From assembly GCF_000208745.1 (NCBI RefSeq), contig NC_030858.1, positions 28,688,424 to 28,752,423 on the forward strand: a stretch of DNA of 64,000 bases, given 5' to 3'. Numbering within the stretch: the stretch's first letter is position 1; each line of letters opens with the position of its first letter. A program made the translations under genes and the position numbers. Shown here piece by piece: positions 24,701 through 35,815 of the stretch. Below the pieces are notes generated by a model that had not been told where the DNA came from, did no database searches, and saw nothing but the letters and a program-made list of their open reading frames with translations. Source of the DNA: Theobroma cacao (taxonomy: Eukaryota > Streptophyta > Magnoliopsida > Malvales > Malvaceae).

Positions 24701-25666
24701 TGAGTCAAATCATTCTGCTTTTTCTTCCTAATGGGAAAAGTCCATTTACTTAATGGAATTGTAATAAATCTGAAATGTGTTAATATATTGAAATTGATAG
24801 TGGGCATATAGATGCATATATGTAGATAAATGTTTGGACAGTTGCCTCCTCTATGCATTAACAATATTAATATTCATTGAAACTCTCTTAAGATTACCTT
24901 GTAAAATGATTGTGGTGAATTGGTGAAAGGAAAGATAACAATCTGGATACATGACTGTTCCTTCTCGTTCTTTATGCCCTTCTTTGAGTACGTGTGCATG
25001 TTCTTTTCTTTTCCAAAAATAATTCTAAAGGTCCATTCTTTTGTGCTATGGTAGGCCTAGCATGTAATTTTATTTGCCTCTTGGCTTTTGACTGGTTGGA
25101 TCAATGATAGTGATAGGGATATCAGCTGTTGGTGTAAGTCATTCTAAAGTTTTCAAAATCAATGTCAGGATTTGTTGGTAATGCATGGTTTTAGTTGTGT
25201 GAATAATAAACATGCCTAGCACATCCCCCTTATACTCGAGAGTAGCTCCTTTTTTTAATGAATTTCCCTCTCTGTCTCTATAGGGCAAGACTTTTTGCTG
25301 GTAAACTTAACCTCTTTTGCTTTTGTTTTTTTTCTTTGACTAGATGTGTAATTTGCCAGATGGAATATAAACGAGGTGAGAGACGGATTACCTTGCCTTG
25401 CAAACATGTCTACCATGCTGGGTGTGGCAGCAGATGGCTTAGCATCAACAAAGTAAGCAGTTGATTTTCTTTTCTTCCGTTGTTCTTTTTCCTGATTGAA
25501 TCTATAAGAAATGAAGTCCAAAAAGAAAAAAATTAAAAACATATATCTTTATATATTTATTATTTTTATTTAGGCAGCAATTTAAAAGCTGCTAACTGCA
25601 GTTTTATCTCTTCAGGCTTGCCCCATATGTTACACTGAGGTGTTTGGTGATGCATCAAAACCTTGA
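18772..25666 (+). CDS. BB: RING-H2 E3 ubiquitin ligase, BIG BROTHER family (seven exons, 248 aa)
   Basis: Coding exons are 18772-18912, 19210-19447, 21169-21203, 21487-21531, 23826-23953, 25344-25452 and 25616-25666. All introns are GT-AG and the exons sum to 249 codons in frame. The N-terminus (MSWNPHMEVQYIN, YPYNSAGSFMEYFEG) and the block DNMTYEELLELGE, then SRGLSQELISLLP, match plant BIG BROTHER/EOD1-type proteins. The C-terminal RING-H2 finger has all eight ligands: C197, C200, C215, H217, H220, C223, C234 and C237. Arabidopsis BIG BROTHER restricts organ size by limiting the period of cell proliferation; the same role here is inferred. The introns are long, up to 2.3 kb (21532-23825), and AT-rich, and one contains a tandem duplication. 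Exon 3 is only 35 bp and is supported by frame and by both splice sites. Confidence 0.88.
23981..24083 (+). repeat. 55-bp-period tandem duplication in a BB intron
   Basis: TCTGTTAAATTTGATTTGCT followed by TTAC(C/A)CA(C/T)TGCTGG(T/G)TATGTTCTTCAA occurs at 23981 and again at 24036. The copies differ at very few positions, so the duplication is recent. It begins 28 nt after the exon 5 donor. Confidence 0.75.
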
Positions 25667-27935
25667 CGTAAAGAAATATTCATATGCTTGTTTCATTTTT
25701 ATTTATTTTTGGCTTGGGTTTGGGTATTTTCCCCTAATACGAAGATGTTTTAATTTAGTTATTCCACTTTGTATAACGGAACAATTGATTAGCATTTGCA
25801 ATAAGTGAAAGGTATGAACATGGTAGGAGATGGATGTGTTAATTAGAAAGGCCGGAGATTGTATAGAGTTTTGGATGATGTTTTTAGTCTTATTCCAAAT
25901 GTTAATTCTGTTTAAATTTTGGTCTTTATAACACAGTATTGAGAAGCTAGTTAATGGCAGGGCAAACCGGTTGTAGGAAGAGAAGGATGTTTGATAAAAT
26001 TTGCCTTGGTGTATCTGGAAAGGCGTTGGTATACTGCAGAATTTTACAGGTCGAATCTATTCCAACCCATTCCATCTTACCACTTCAATCAAAGCCTAGT
26101 CTTTGAGGTCAAGTGTGAAGGGATGTAAGGCGTTGGGATGTTCTTTTGGGCCTGCATTGAACGTTATCAACAGAAAGGTGGGTTTTATTCTCCTAGCCAA
26201 TAATCGTAAATCCCAAATGAAAGAGTGTTATTATTATTATTCCATTTAGTCATGATGCTGACACGAATCATTTCACTCAATGATTTGAAGAAAAGGAAGA
26301 CAAAATTATTCAGTGATGAATATGGGTGACGATTTGTTAAAAATGAATGAAACCCTATTTTCAAACTCTAAACTATTAGTTTAAGAAGCTTTTAAATTGA
26401 GTGGTGCCTTTGACGCAGGTTTTTTCACTTCACAATTTCTCTACTCTAATGCTAATAGCTTCAATCTCATTTGAATTGATTACAACGTGATCTCTTTCCT
26501 TATCACAAAAGAACCCTCGTCGCTAGATGCTCAGAACATTTCGAAATTAAGATATCTGTAGTTCTAGATTTATCCCGAGATCAATGATTTCCATTATATG
26601 AAAATGTCAACTACTACTATAGTGTCAGCACGTAAGATCCTTGGGTACTACTACAATATAGAAGAGATGATATGTTCAATTTCATGATTTACAGGACCAA
26701 AAATTCACGAGAGTCGATATCAGTATCTCAATTTGGTAGTTATACTTTTCCATAAGCAAAAGTTTAGACCATGTCTCAACTCTGAACTCAATAGCAGGAA
26801 CCTGCATCATGGCTCTCCAATTAATGGATTATCCTGTTCTCGGCAAAGCTATATTCAACCGATGTTGTTTTTTTTTTTTTTTATTTAATCTAAAAAACAG
26901 ATAAGTTTTATGATTCAAATTTCAATTTTCTCTCAAGTTGTTCCAGGGCAGCAAGACCTGCTGATTAGATTAGACAAACTAAACAAAAGCCGAGGGTGGC
27001 TGTGCCGATATAGCGTTTCTAGGTAAAACTAGGCGTTGTTAACTGTCCAATTCTTACTATCAATACCCAACACGTGCTGTTCTCATCAGGCATGGACGGT
27101 CGGGATTAGACAATGATTTTGCACTTTGCTACCTGTTGTTAGCAGCCAGCCTCATCCTTCTGTCTCAGTTTGACGAAATGTCCATTTTGACTAGCATACG
27201 TTTTTTATGTTCTTTTTGGTTTTTAAGCTTACTGTCAACGAAGACTATAACACCCTAATTGGAAATTTAAAATGATATATCATTTCTAAAATCTTATAAC
27301 AATTCAAATAATTGAGGCACACATATAGTCGCCTCTTAGTTGCCTCTCACTGCTAATTTTCAATGTCACCGACGTTGTATCTAGACTTCAAACAAGGCAC
27401 CCTGCAAGTGTATTGAACAGCTTGTGCCCAAATTCTACAAAAGAAAAACAGATGAAGAAGCAGAAAAAAGAGGTGCCGAATCCAACCTTGTACAGAATAA
27501 ATCAGCCATTTGTATTTTTAAAATTGGAAACAAGACCTCGCCATTTTCTTGAATAAGCCAAGTCTTGCCAGCTACACATTATTTTATGGCAAGGTTTCAC
27601 TGTTGACTTTCTATCTCTTTTCAGACTCCTCTCCCATATCACCTCCTTCATAAGGTTTTGGCTATGTCTACTTGGAGACGCGCTTTTACAGTGAACATGA
27701 AATTGCTTATCCAGCCATGCATACAGCATCTCAACCACTCTATATTCTGACTCGTTCTTGGCATGTCATGTACAAACTTGGGCCAATTAGTGGGAAGCAA
27801 CCAAAACAAAATTTACAAGTGGGAATAAATTAATGTCAGAAGTGGATGTCTAGAGCAATATTTTCAAAGTTTTAATCCAGCCTGTTATGTTCATGGAGTG
27901 GAAAAGTCTTTTTCAGAAATGATTGAAGAGAACAC
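25667..27935. other. BB 3' UTR and extensin upstream region
   Basis: No gene is supported. 25667 to about 25950 is likely 3' UTR. A T-run of about 18 is at 26867-26885. An open frame of 78 codons on the minus strand (27502-27738) resembles nothing I know. The last few hundred bases are the extensin promoter. Confidence 0.4.
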
Positions 27936-27942
27936 TATAAAA
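27936..27942 (+). promoter_or_regulatory. TATA box of the extensin gene
   Basis: TATAAAA lies in the context ATTGAAGAGAACACTATAAA, 93 bp upstream of the ATG. The same block is found upstream of the second extensin copy near 62745, which supports a functional core promoter shared by both. Confidence 0.75.
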
Positions 27943-28028
27943 GGGCTTTGCAACAAGACTATTAGGCAAGTGAAACAACAATAGTTCTTAGGTCTATCTT
28001 CTGGCAATAGAGTTTCTTTGCTAGACAA

Positions 28029-29504
28029 ATGGAAACCCCCGGACAGCGGGGGCTATGGCCTCATCTGGTTTATGCAGTTGCATTTTGCTTTATAGCCACT
28101 GCTGCTGTAGCTGATTACCATCCTTATGAGTACACTTCACCTCCACCACCAAGCCAGTACAAATCACCACCACATTTTAAGCGCATTTGGCACCCACCTC
28201 CTAAGCATTCTCCTCCTCCACTATATTACTACAAATCTGCTCCTCCTCCATATGTTTACAAGTCTCCACCACCTCCATCTCCATCACCCCCTCCACCTTA
28301 TGTTTACAAATCTCCACCTCCTCCATCTCCATCCCCACCACCTCCTTATGTTTATAAATCTCCGCCACCACCATCACCTTCACCACCTCCTCCGTATGTT
28401 TACAAGTCTCCACCACCTCCATCTCCATCACCCCCACCACCTTATGTTTACAAATCTCCACCACCTCCATCTCCATCACCCCCACCACCTTATGTTTACA
28501 AATCTCCACCACCTCCATCCCCATCCCCACCTCCTCCATACTACTACAAGTCTCCACCACCACCAATACATTCACCACATCCACCTTATGTTTACAAATC
28601 TCCACCTCCTCCATCTCCATCACCACCACCTCCTTATGTTTACAAATCTCCACCTCCTCCATCTCCATCCCCACCACCTCTTTATGTTTATAAATCTCCA
28701 CCACCACCATCACCTTCACCACCTCCTCCATATGTTTACAAGTCACCTCCACCTCCTCCATATAAGTATAAGTCACCACCTCCTCCTCCATATGTTTACA
28801 AGTCTCCACCTCCTCCATCTCCATCACCACCACCTCCTTATGTTTACAAATCTCCACCACCTCCATCGCCATCCCCACCACCTCCTTATGTTTATAAATC
28901 TCCACCACCACCATCACCTTCACCACCTCCTCCATATGTTTACAAGTCTCCACCTCCTCCATCTCCATCCCCACCACCTCTTTATGTTTATAAATCTCCA
29001 CCACCACCATCGCCTTCACCACCTCCTCCATATGTTTACAAGTCTCCACCTCCTCCATCTCCATCCCCACCACCTCCTTATGTTTACAAATCTCCACCAC
29101 CTCCATCGCCATCCCCACCACCTCCTTATGTTTATAAATATCCACCACCACCATCACCTTCGCCACCTCCTCCATATGTTTACAAGTCTCCACCTCCTCC
29201 ATCTCCATCCCCACTACCTTCTTATGTTTATAAATCTCCACCACCACCATCACCTTCACCACCTTCTCCATATGTTTACAAGTCTCCACCACCTCCATCT
29301 CCATCACCCCCACCACCTTATGTTTACAAATCTCCACCTCCTCCATCTCCATCCCCACCACCTCTATATGTTTACAAATCTCCACCACCTCCATCTCCAT
29401 CCCCACCACCTCCTTATGTTTATAAATCTCCACCACCTCCATCTTCATACATGTATAAGTCCCTTCCATCACGCTCACTCTCCCCTCCACCTCCATATTA
29501 TTAA
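28029..29504 (+). CDS. Extensin, cell-wall hydroxyproline-rich glycoprotein (premature stop)
   Basis: A 491-aa secreted structural wall protein. Residues 1-28 are a signal peptide with a hydrophobic core ([16 protein letters not shown]) and likely cleavage after Ala28. The mature protein is built from about 22 units of [16 protein letters not shown], with a few variants ([35 protein letters not shown]). Ser-(Pro)4 blocks are the sites of proline hydroxylation and arabinosylation; YVY and YYY motifs allow isodityrosine cross-links; Lys residues give a basic wall protein. The stop TAA at 29502 stands where a Tyr codon is expected, and the same frame continues for 49 codons to a normal extensin end, so this allele is probably C-terminally shortened. 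The core repeat should still be made. The other frames are also open across the repeat but are shadows. Confidence 0.9.
   Translation: METPGQRGLWPHLVYAVAFCFIATAAVADYHPYEYTSPPPPSQYKSPPHFKRIWHPPPKHSPPPLYYYKSAPPPYVYKSPPPPSPSPPPPYVYKSPPPPSPSPPPPYVYKSPPPPSPSPPPPYVYKSPPPPSPSPPPPYVYKSPPPPSPSPPPPYVYKSPPPPSPSPPPPYYYKSPPPPIHSPHPPYVYKSPPPPSPSPPPPYVYKSPPPPSPSPPPLYVYKSPPPPSPSPPPPYVYKSPPPPPYKYKSPPPPPYVYKSPPPPSPSPPPPYVYKSPPPPSPSPPPPYVYKSPPPPSPSPPPPYVYKSPPPPSPSPPPLYVYKSPPPPSPSPPPPYVYKSPPPPSPSPPPPYVYKSPPPPSPSPPPPYVYKYPPPPSPSPPPPYVYKSPPPPSPSPLPSYVYKSPPPPSPSPPSPYVYKSPPPPSPSPPPPYVYKSPPPPSPSPPPLYVYKSPPPPSPSPPPPYVYKSPPPPSSYMYKSLPSRSLSPPPPYY
28245..29450 (+). repeat. 48-bp tandem repeat array encoding extensin units
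   Basis: The array consists of about two dozen near-identical 48-bp units, each encoding 16 residues, with synonymous variants (CCA/CCT, AAA/AAG) arranged in higher-order blocks. Such arrays expand and contract by unequal exchange, and short-read assemblies often collapse them. Confidence 0.85.
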
Positions 29505-29654
29505 AAATTATCTCCTCCTCCTCATCATTACGAGTCTTCAGTACCTCCATCTCACCATGCACATCCTCCATACCTCTATAAATCATCTCTTTCGCCATCC
29601 AAGTCTCATATTCCTTATTATTACAAGTCACCGCCACCTCTTAAAGGTTACTAA
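29505..29654 (+). other. Stranded extensin C-terminus downstream of the premature stop
   Basis: The extensin frame continues after the TAA as 49 sense codons rich in Pro, His, Tyr and Ser and ends [12 protein letters not shown] before a second TAA at 29652. A YKSPPP-plus-KGY end is the normal finish of this extensin class. No other stop or frameshift occurs, so the stop at 29502 is recent or tolerated, or could be an assembly error. Confidence 0.75.
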
Positions 29655-30975
29655 GGTTGTGGTTATTCATCAATCTAGTTTCAATTCAAGCAAGAATAAT
29701 AAATTGTTCATGACATTTTCTATGGATTTCTTGAACATATTTTTGTGAATAATGAGGGGTTTAAGAACCTTTTTGGAATTCAAATGTATGAGATATTTAT
29801 TTGTATCATTTGTTGTAATTTCATTTTTGAAAGAATTTGTTGTTGTTCTAAATATGGTATAAAGCTACATAAGTGAAATTTTTTTTTGTAAATGGTGAAT
29901 ATTGAAATGTTGCTTGGTAAAATTTTTTAGAATCTATGAGTTGGTAGTACTAATCTATATTTACAAGTCATGCTAGTTCAAGGCATAAAGGAAGAAATGC
30001 CTTTGGAGTATACTTATATAGTAGAAAGACCTTAAGCGCCATCTACCTTTGAGCAACATTTAAAAGATACAATCACACACAACAAATTCTTCATATTAGA
30101 CGACTTCAAAGATTTTGAATAAATAGGCTCCCAATTGATATGCATAGATCCCAATACCCACCTTAAAGCATTCAACTTAAGCCCACTAGCATCAAGGAAA
30201 CACAATTCAAAATTAGCAACCTGCTTCAAATTAATTTTGCCAGAATGCACTTCAAGTGACCCATGCCCAACAGTTTATCAAATCTTCCAAACAAATACGA
30301 GAATTAACAACAACAACTTTCCTTTCTCCAAACACCATTATTCTTTTTTATTCAATCAGGTTAGTATTAAGTGGTAACGATGGGATGGGATTGACTAAAA
30401 ATGAATCATTTGAGTTATAATTATTGTACAAACAAATAAATGAAGTAAACACCAAAAAGTAAAGTGCGACCAATATGATTGTAGAGATGTTACCAATTGA
30501 AAAAAGGAAAGTAACAAAAAATAAAACAAAGAAAAAAAGGATTATACTATCCACTACGTGAGTGAATTGAGTTTAACAACTCTAAAAGTGAAGTTTATAT
30601 ATATAGAAGTGGTAATAGGTAGGTTGGGTTGAGTTGTTTAGGGTTGAAAGGAATTCAAGTCGACTTTTTTTTCGAGTTGTTTTGAGTCGTTTTAGGTTTG
30701 TCAAATTTCATTCCAAGTCACTTTAGTTTCTAGTTATTTCAAGTTTGGATTATTTAAGTTTGATGCATGGATCATTCAAGATCAAGTTGTTCGGGTTGGG
30801 TTATTTTTGGTTTAAATTGGTGACTTTTATATTAAAATCAGATTGGATTTGGATAAATCCTTAAAGTTGAGTCAAATTTTATCAACCTTAATTAAGTTTT
30901 TTAAGGTTACATTTTTCCATATGATATATCTTTAATTTTGATTATTAATATAATGAAAACAATTTTTTAAAAAAT
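29655..30975. other. Extensin 3' region and dispersed GGGTTGGGTT-type repeat
   Basis: 29655 to about 29900 is probable extensin 3' UTR. 30600-30900 contains GGTTGGGTTGAG, GGGTTGGGTTA and TCGAGTTGTTTTGAGTCG words, a dispersed plant repeat type that recurs near 47040 and 57890. No gene is supported. Confidence 0.4.
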
Positions 30976-33900
30976 CACTACAACAATTTTTATTTTTAAC
31001 TATAGAAAAAATTATAACCATAGGCGAAAAATAAGTAACTTTAGGTTAAGGCTACATTTAAAAAAAGTGCAATCTTAGCTAATGTATGGAAAAGTTTAGA
31101 TACAATTTTTTAATGGTATTTAACTGCAAAATTAATATGCAACCATATACTATTTGGCTGCAATCCTAAATCGTAGGACAACATTTAAAATGTGTAGCTA
31201 AAAAATATATGATAATTCCTAATGCTATATAACAAGACTGATGCATAATGCTGTACAAAAAGATCTAATCCATAATCAAAACACAATAAAACACTATTAA
31301 AACGCTTTGCATAGCAATCAACAAAAAATGTTACCAATTCCAAAAAATTTTGATATATGCCTCAATGAATCCATAATGTAATTCAGCACTGTACAAATGT
31401 AATCAAGTTATTGATAGTCAAAGAATCCAAATCTATACACTCTATGAATTCCATCTTCAAGAAATCTTCAATCATTTTAGTGATACCATACTTTGATTCT
31501 TTGTGAATTCCATCTGCTTCTGTAGAAGTCCACTTGGATACAGTGAATTGGAGTCTACAACATCAAATGACTAAAAAAATTACATAAAAATACTAAAACA
31601 ATGCAGTTGCAAAAAAGAACATAGATTGTAACAATGAAGAATTGGACATTAGTTTCCAATACCAAAAACATGTAGGGAAAGAGTTACCAAGAAATACTAA
31701 TTTCCAAAACATGATAGTAACTTTGCCATTCCTTTATAAAGTAAGGTTTTGAGAGAAGAAAATGAGCTAAAAGATCCAAAATTTAAGTCACTTATTATAT
31801 GTGGAACTTAAAATTTTTATGTGGCTTCATATTATAACTAGAGTAATAATCCACAGGAATATGTAAGATGTAACAAAAGTGAGAAGGAAATTGCTGTCCA
31901 ATGAATTGAAGAACTAGCCAAGTCTTGTCATTAGGTGGGTGCGGGAATGAGGACCTTTAAACTTCTAGTTAGCTTCATCCAATGATTTAACTTTTTGTTG
32001 AGTGCAGCCATCAAATTAGATTTTAGAATTACAAATGTAGACAACAACTTTCATATGTACTCTCTGCCATAAAGAGAGAGAGTATCATATTGTTTCGCCA
32101 ATCATCTCGCCACCCTTCCATTCCATTGTGTCAATAAGCAAGAGCATTAGTGATATGATGAAAAACCTAATAAAATGATTGCAAAATCTTGAAATTCAAT
32201 TCTGCTATTGATCATTACCAATTTTCTCAATCTATTGTGCTTTATTAAAATGACCTTTTTTAGTACTATTTGCTGCATGAGAAACCAACCTTGATGTATA
32301 CTGATTTAGACCAACCTTAACATATATTGATTTAAACTAACCTTGACATATGAATAAAATATTTTAAGTAAGTAGATACCTTAATTGATAAATATTTGAG
32401 GCTTTTCAAAGTTGTGCCTTTATTCTTTAAACAAGTCGAGGAACACTTACTTCCACCATCTAAAAAAAAAAAAAAAGAATGACATCACAAATCATAAATC
32501 TTAAACCATATTGCAAATTATAACCTTAAAATTATAAATACTCTTAAAGTGTTTGCAAGCTGCTAACCCTACAAATATAAATAAGAGATGTATTATCAAA
32601 TATTTGATGTTTGATAATTTGTTCCATTTCTTGGCAATCGATCAATAATGATTCATTAAGTTGCAAATTACTATAAGCAAAGAAGCTTGGGAATAAAAAG
32701 AAAAGAAAAAATAGTTACAATAGATGATACCATTTGCAAAAAAGTTGATGGCTGGTCATTTGTGGTTGAAATTGTTGGCCTAGTTATTTCCTTAGCGTTT
32801 CCCTTATTAACTTTCTATATTGATATCAAATAAAGTAAATTATTAACAAAATAACATACAAGTTAATAGCATCATTAATAAAAACTACTTGGTATATAAT
32901 GGACGAGAAGGGGAAAGATGTAAAGGAAAATCAACATTATAGATCAATCACAAGGTTGTATTCATTTGGATCATATTATCAAAACAAGTTAGCAGTAATA
33001 TAACCCTTAATGTTCTATTCTTTCCCTACCTTTTTGTTTCCATTTTAACATTCTAGTTATATTACCTAAACCAAAGTCACTTCATAATATACCAAGTAAA
33101 ACAAGGCAATAGCTAATATCAAACTCACGTTGGAAATAAGGTTTCAAATGAGTAATTCTTTTAACATGCTCCATACTTATAATTGAGAATTAATCAAATA
33201 ATGGAAATGCAAATAATAGTACCTAAAATATTTTGTGCTTTCCTTACACAAATCCTGCAAACAATTGGGCTTCCAATAACTCCTTAAACGTCATTGCAAT
33301 TAGCTCATCCTCCTTCATTGAGACCCTCGAATTAACAACTTGCAATAGCTTATTGGCTTCAATAGTAGAGAAGATATCAAAATTTGATGGTACCTGCCAT
33401 ATTGACACAAAAATTTTAACAATTCCATATAGTGTATATCAAAATGAAACTAAAATGACTTTTCCTTAATTAACTTCTCTTCCTGCATATAGGCATTGAA
33501 TATCCTCATTCCTTTAGGTCCATTAGTATTTATGATCTTTGCAAAATGAAGATCAACAAAATAATCTCTAGGAAGAAAATCATTGAACCGATAGTGAAAA
33601 CTCTCGAATCTCGCTGGCTAATAAATGAATGGACAATCTCTAGCCTTAGCTATATGCTCATTAGTTTGCATAACATTTCCTCTTTTAAACTATCTCTCAG
33701 AAATTTCATATTAGAATTTGCTTCATTCAAAGCCTCACTTCACCATTTATAAACATCATAATTTCATTTGTAAATTATATGAAAAAACCAGAAAAACTTA
33801 CAACCTCAGTTGAATTATATTAGATCCCCCCATTAGGAACTAAAAAATAAAGCTAAAAAAGTAAAATTTAAATTACCCCTTAGCTTTAATCAAATAATTC

Positions 33901-35354
33901 AATACTAAAACATTGAAAATGACATGCCAAACCCTATTTCCACTTTAGCTTTAATCAAATAAGAGGTAATAGAAAAATGAAAAGCAGTAAAAAAAAATTT
34001 ACGAAGATATGACAAACAATATTTAAGAAACAAAGCAAAGTGTAAAGCAAGTTGCTAATAGATGGAGCAGCCTAAAATTATTTGCTTATGAAAATTTATA
34101 TATATACAGCCAAGACCTTAGCCACACCCTTTACCTCCCCCAATCCCCACAAAGTTTTGCATATAATATGCAAATACAAACATAGGAATACATGATGCAT
34201 GGTTTGTATTATAGAAGATAGCATCGTAAAACCCATCATTCAAACTTCAATAGCCATGCTTGGTTGTTACTAGGTCAGTTACGAAATTTTGAATTGTAAA
34301 ACATTGCAAGGTTCAAAATTACAACATTTACAACTTGAATTACCATTATTAATAATGAAGTAAGTAACTAGAACCTAAAAGAATAGAGGTACTTTAAATC
34401 AACACCTATAAGCCTATTATAAAAATGTAAAATGCAAAAAAAAGAAACCTAAATAGTAAAATTACAATAAAAAATGACGTAAAATGCTAAATAATATTAA
34501 ATTTTCAAAGAACTTCAATTTAGAATCCAAATGGATTTCTCTTAGCAAACAAAGCAACAAAATGAAAATGACTAAAACACAAAAGAACGCAAAAGACAAA
34601 AGCACCACAAACTTACCTTCAATAGATTCTCAAGAAATCAAAGTCATCTCACTCCTGCAATATAAGAAACAAAATAGAAAATGTTAACTACCATCAAGTA
34701 GAAAATGAAAAAAAAAGAGAAAAATTAATGAAAAAGAAAAATAGAGACAAAAAGAACACAATTTAAAGTAAAGAAAATCCATAATCCGTAAAAATATATA
34801 GAGAGAGATGGGTAGAAAGATAGAGGGAAGAGAGAGGAGAAGAAAAGGGGGTCTTTAACAATGGCCAGCGACTTGAATGGAGGCGAGAGGAGATAAGGCA
34901 AATGTTCTTTCTTCATGTGATTGTCAATTTCTAGAAAAAGCCACATTTGATGTTTAAGGAACCTCACATCTTGCTCTAAAAAAGGAGAATTTTTGAAGGA
35001 ATTGGGAATAGGGTTTTAATTATAGGGGAAGACAAACAATCAAAGAATTTTAGGTCAGAGTTTCAAAGGAGTTGAAGCTTTTTAAGGTTTAAATATTGAA
35101 AGATTTTGACTACATATTTTTGTTACATTTCAGGGGATTTCAAATTTAAGAGAAAGAGAGACTAGAGGAGGTAAGATGCGAGAGTGTTATATTTTAATTA
35201 AAAAAAAGAAACATAAAAGGTATTAATTTTTTATGAGTTGTAAAATAAAAAATGTATCTAAATTTTAAGGTCCAAATATTGTGACAAATTCTTTAAATGT
35301 CAAAATGAAAGTGCATCTAAAATAGTGTAGTTAAAACCCATTTATGTTGTGGTG
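30976..35354. mobile_element. CACTA (En/Spm-like) non-autonomous transposon, about 4.4 kb
   Basis: The left terminus is CACTACAACAATTTTTATTT. The reverse-complemented right terminus is CACCACAACATAAATGGGTT. The first ten bases match at 9 positions and start with the CACTA-type motif. The 3-bp duplication AAT lies at 30973-30975 and 35355-35357. Subterminal regions carry short repeats (CTACATTTAAAA, GTGTAGCTAAAA, GTGTAGTTAAAA) in both orientations, as in CACTA elements. I found no transposase open frame. The interior is AT-rich and has minus-strand stretches that look like degraded exons. Confidence 0.7.
33244..33620 (-). pseudogene. Exon-like minus-strand stretches inside the CACTA element, unrecognised
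   Basis: On the minus strand, about 33393 to 33244 reads as 50 open codons beginning VPSNFDIFSTIEANKLLQ, preceded by an AG acceptor and followed by a possible GTAAGG donor. About 33620 to 33460 reads as another 50 open codons containing ESFHYRFNDFLPRDYF. Both have residue composition like real exons, but stops surround them. I do not recognise the family. They could be a captured host gene or decayed second-gene exons of the transposon itself. Confidence 0.3.
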
Positions 35355-35688
35355 AATATCTATAATATATATAAAAGTAGAATGGCTTGAGGATTGTTTC
35401 AATTTCCTTTAATTGAACCTTCAATTGAATGACAAGTGTCATTCAATTAAAGCCCCTCCCTATATATATATTTTTACCTTTGGTTCATTGAAACGATGTC
35501 GTTTAATGCCTTTTCACTTCTTTCTTTTTTGGCTTTGGTTATTCAAAGTGACGTTGTATTGATATTAGGCGTTTTGCATTCCTGTTATTGTCGATTGAGG
35601 TTTTTTTTTTTTGACTTGTCCTTATTTCTTAGATTAAGTTTGTTCTTCTCTTAGTGTTGGTTTTTGCCGTCCCCATTTTCTTATTCTC

Positions 35689-35815
35689 ATTTTGTTGTTT
35701 TTGTTATCTTTGCTTTCGACGATCAACCTCCCAATTGTTGTTCGCCTCTTTTCTGCCCGTTGGTCAGCTTTCATCTCCTCCCTTGTGGCATCGGACTCTT
35801 TCTCTTCTGTTGGTA
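35689..35815 (+). repeat. Copy 1 of a dispersed repeat within the Helitron-like segment
   Basis: TTGTTGTTTTTGTTATCTTT followed by GCTTTCGACGATCAACCTCC and GGTCAGCTTTCATC is matched at 41761-41885 by a diverged direct copy 6 kb away. Neither copy is coding. A second duplicated sentence (TAGTTAAATGGTTTGA, CTACCAAATTAATCC) occurs at 35842-35890 and 36688-36735. Confidence 0.6.

Noticed and set aside
27502..27738. 78-codon open frame on the minus strand in the extensin promoter
   Set aside because: No family resemblance and no splice or promoter context; kept only as a remark.
28201..29637. 478-codon open frame on the minus strand across the extensin
   Set aside because: It is the reverse complement of the Pro-rich repeat, which lacks stops by composition; the protein is a monotonous Val/Glu/Lys/Met repeat with no signal or family match.
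28126..29748. 540-codon open frame in a second plus-strand frame across the extensin
   Set aside because: His/Leu-rich repeat shadow of the extensin array; no signal peptide and no independent support.
33546..33752. Plus-strand open frame in the CACTA interior
   Set aside because: The opposite strand looks more protein-like here; the plus frame is composition noise.
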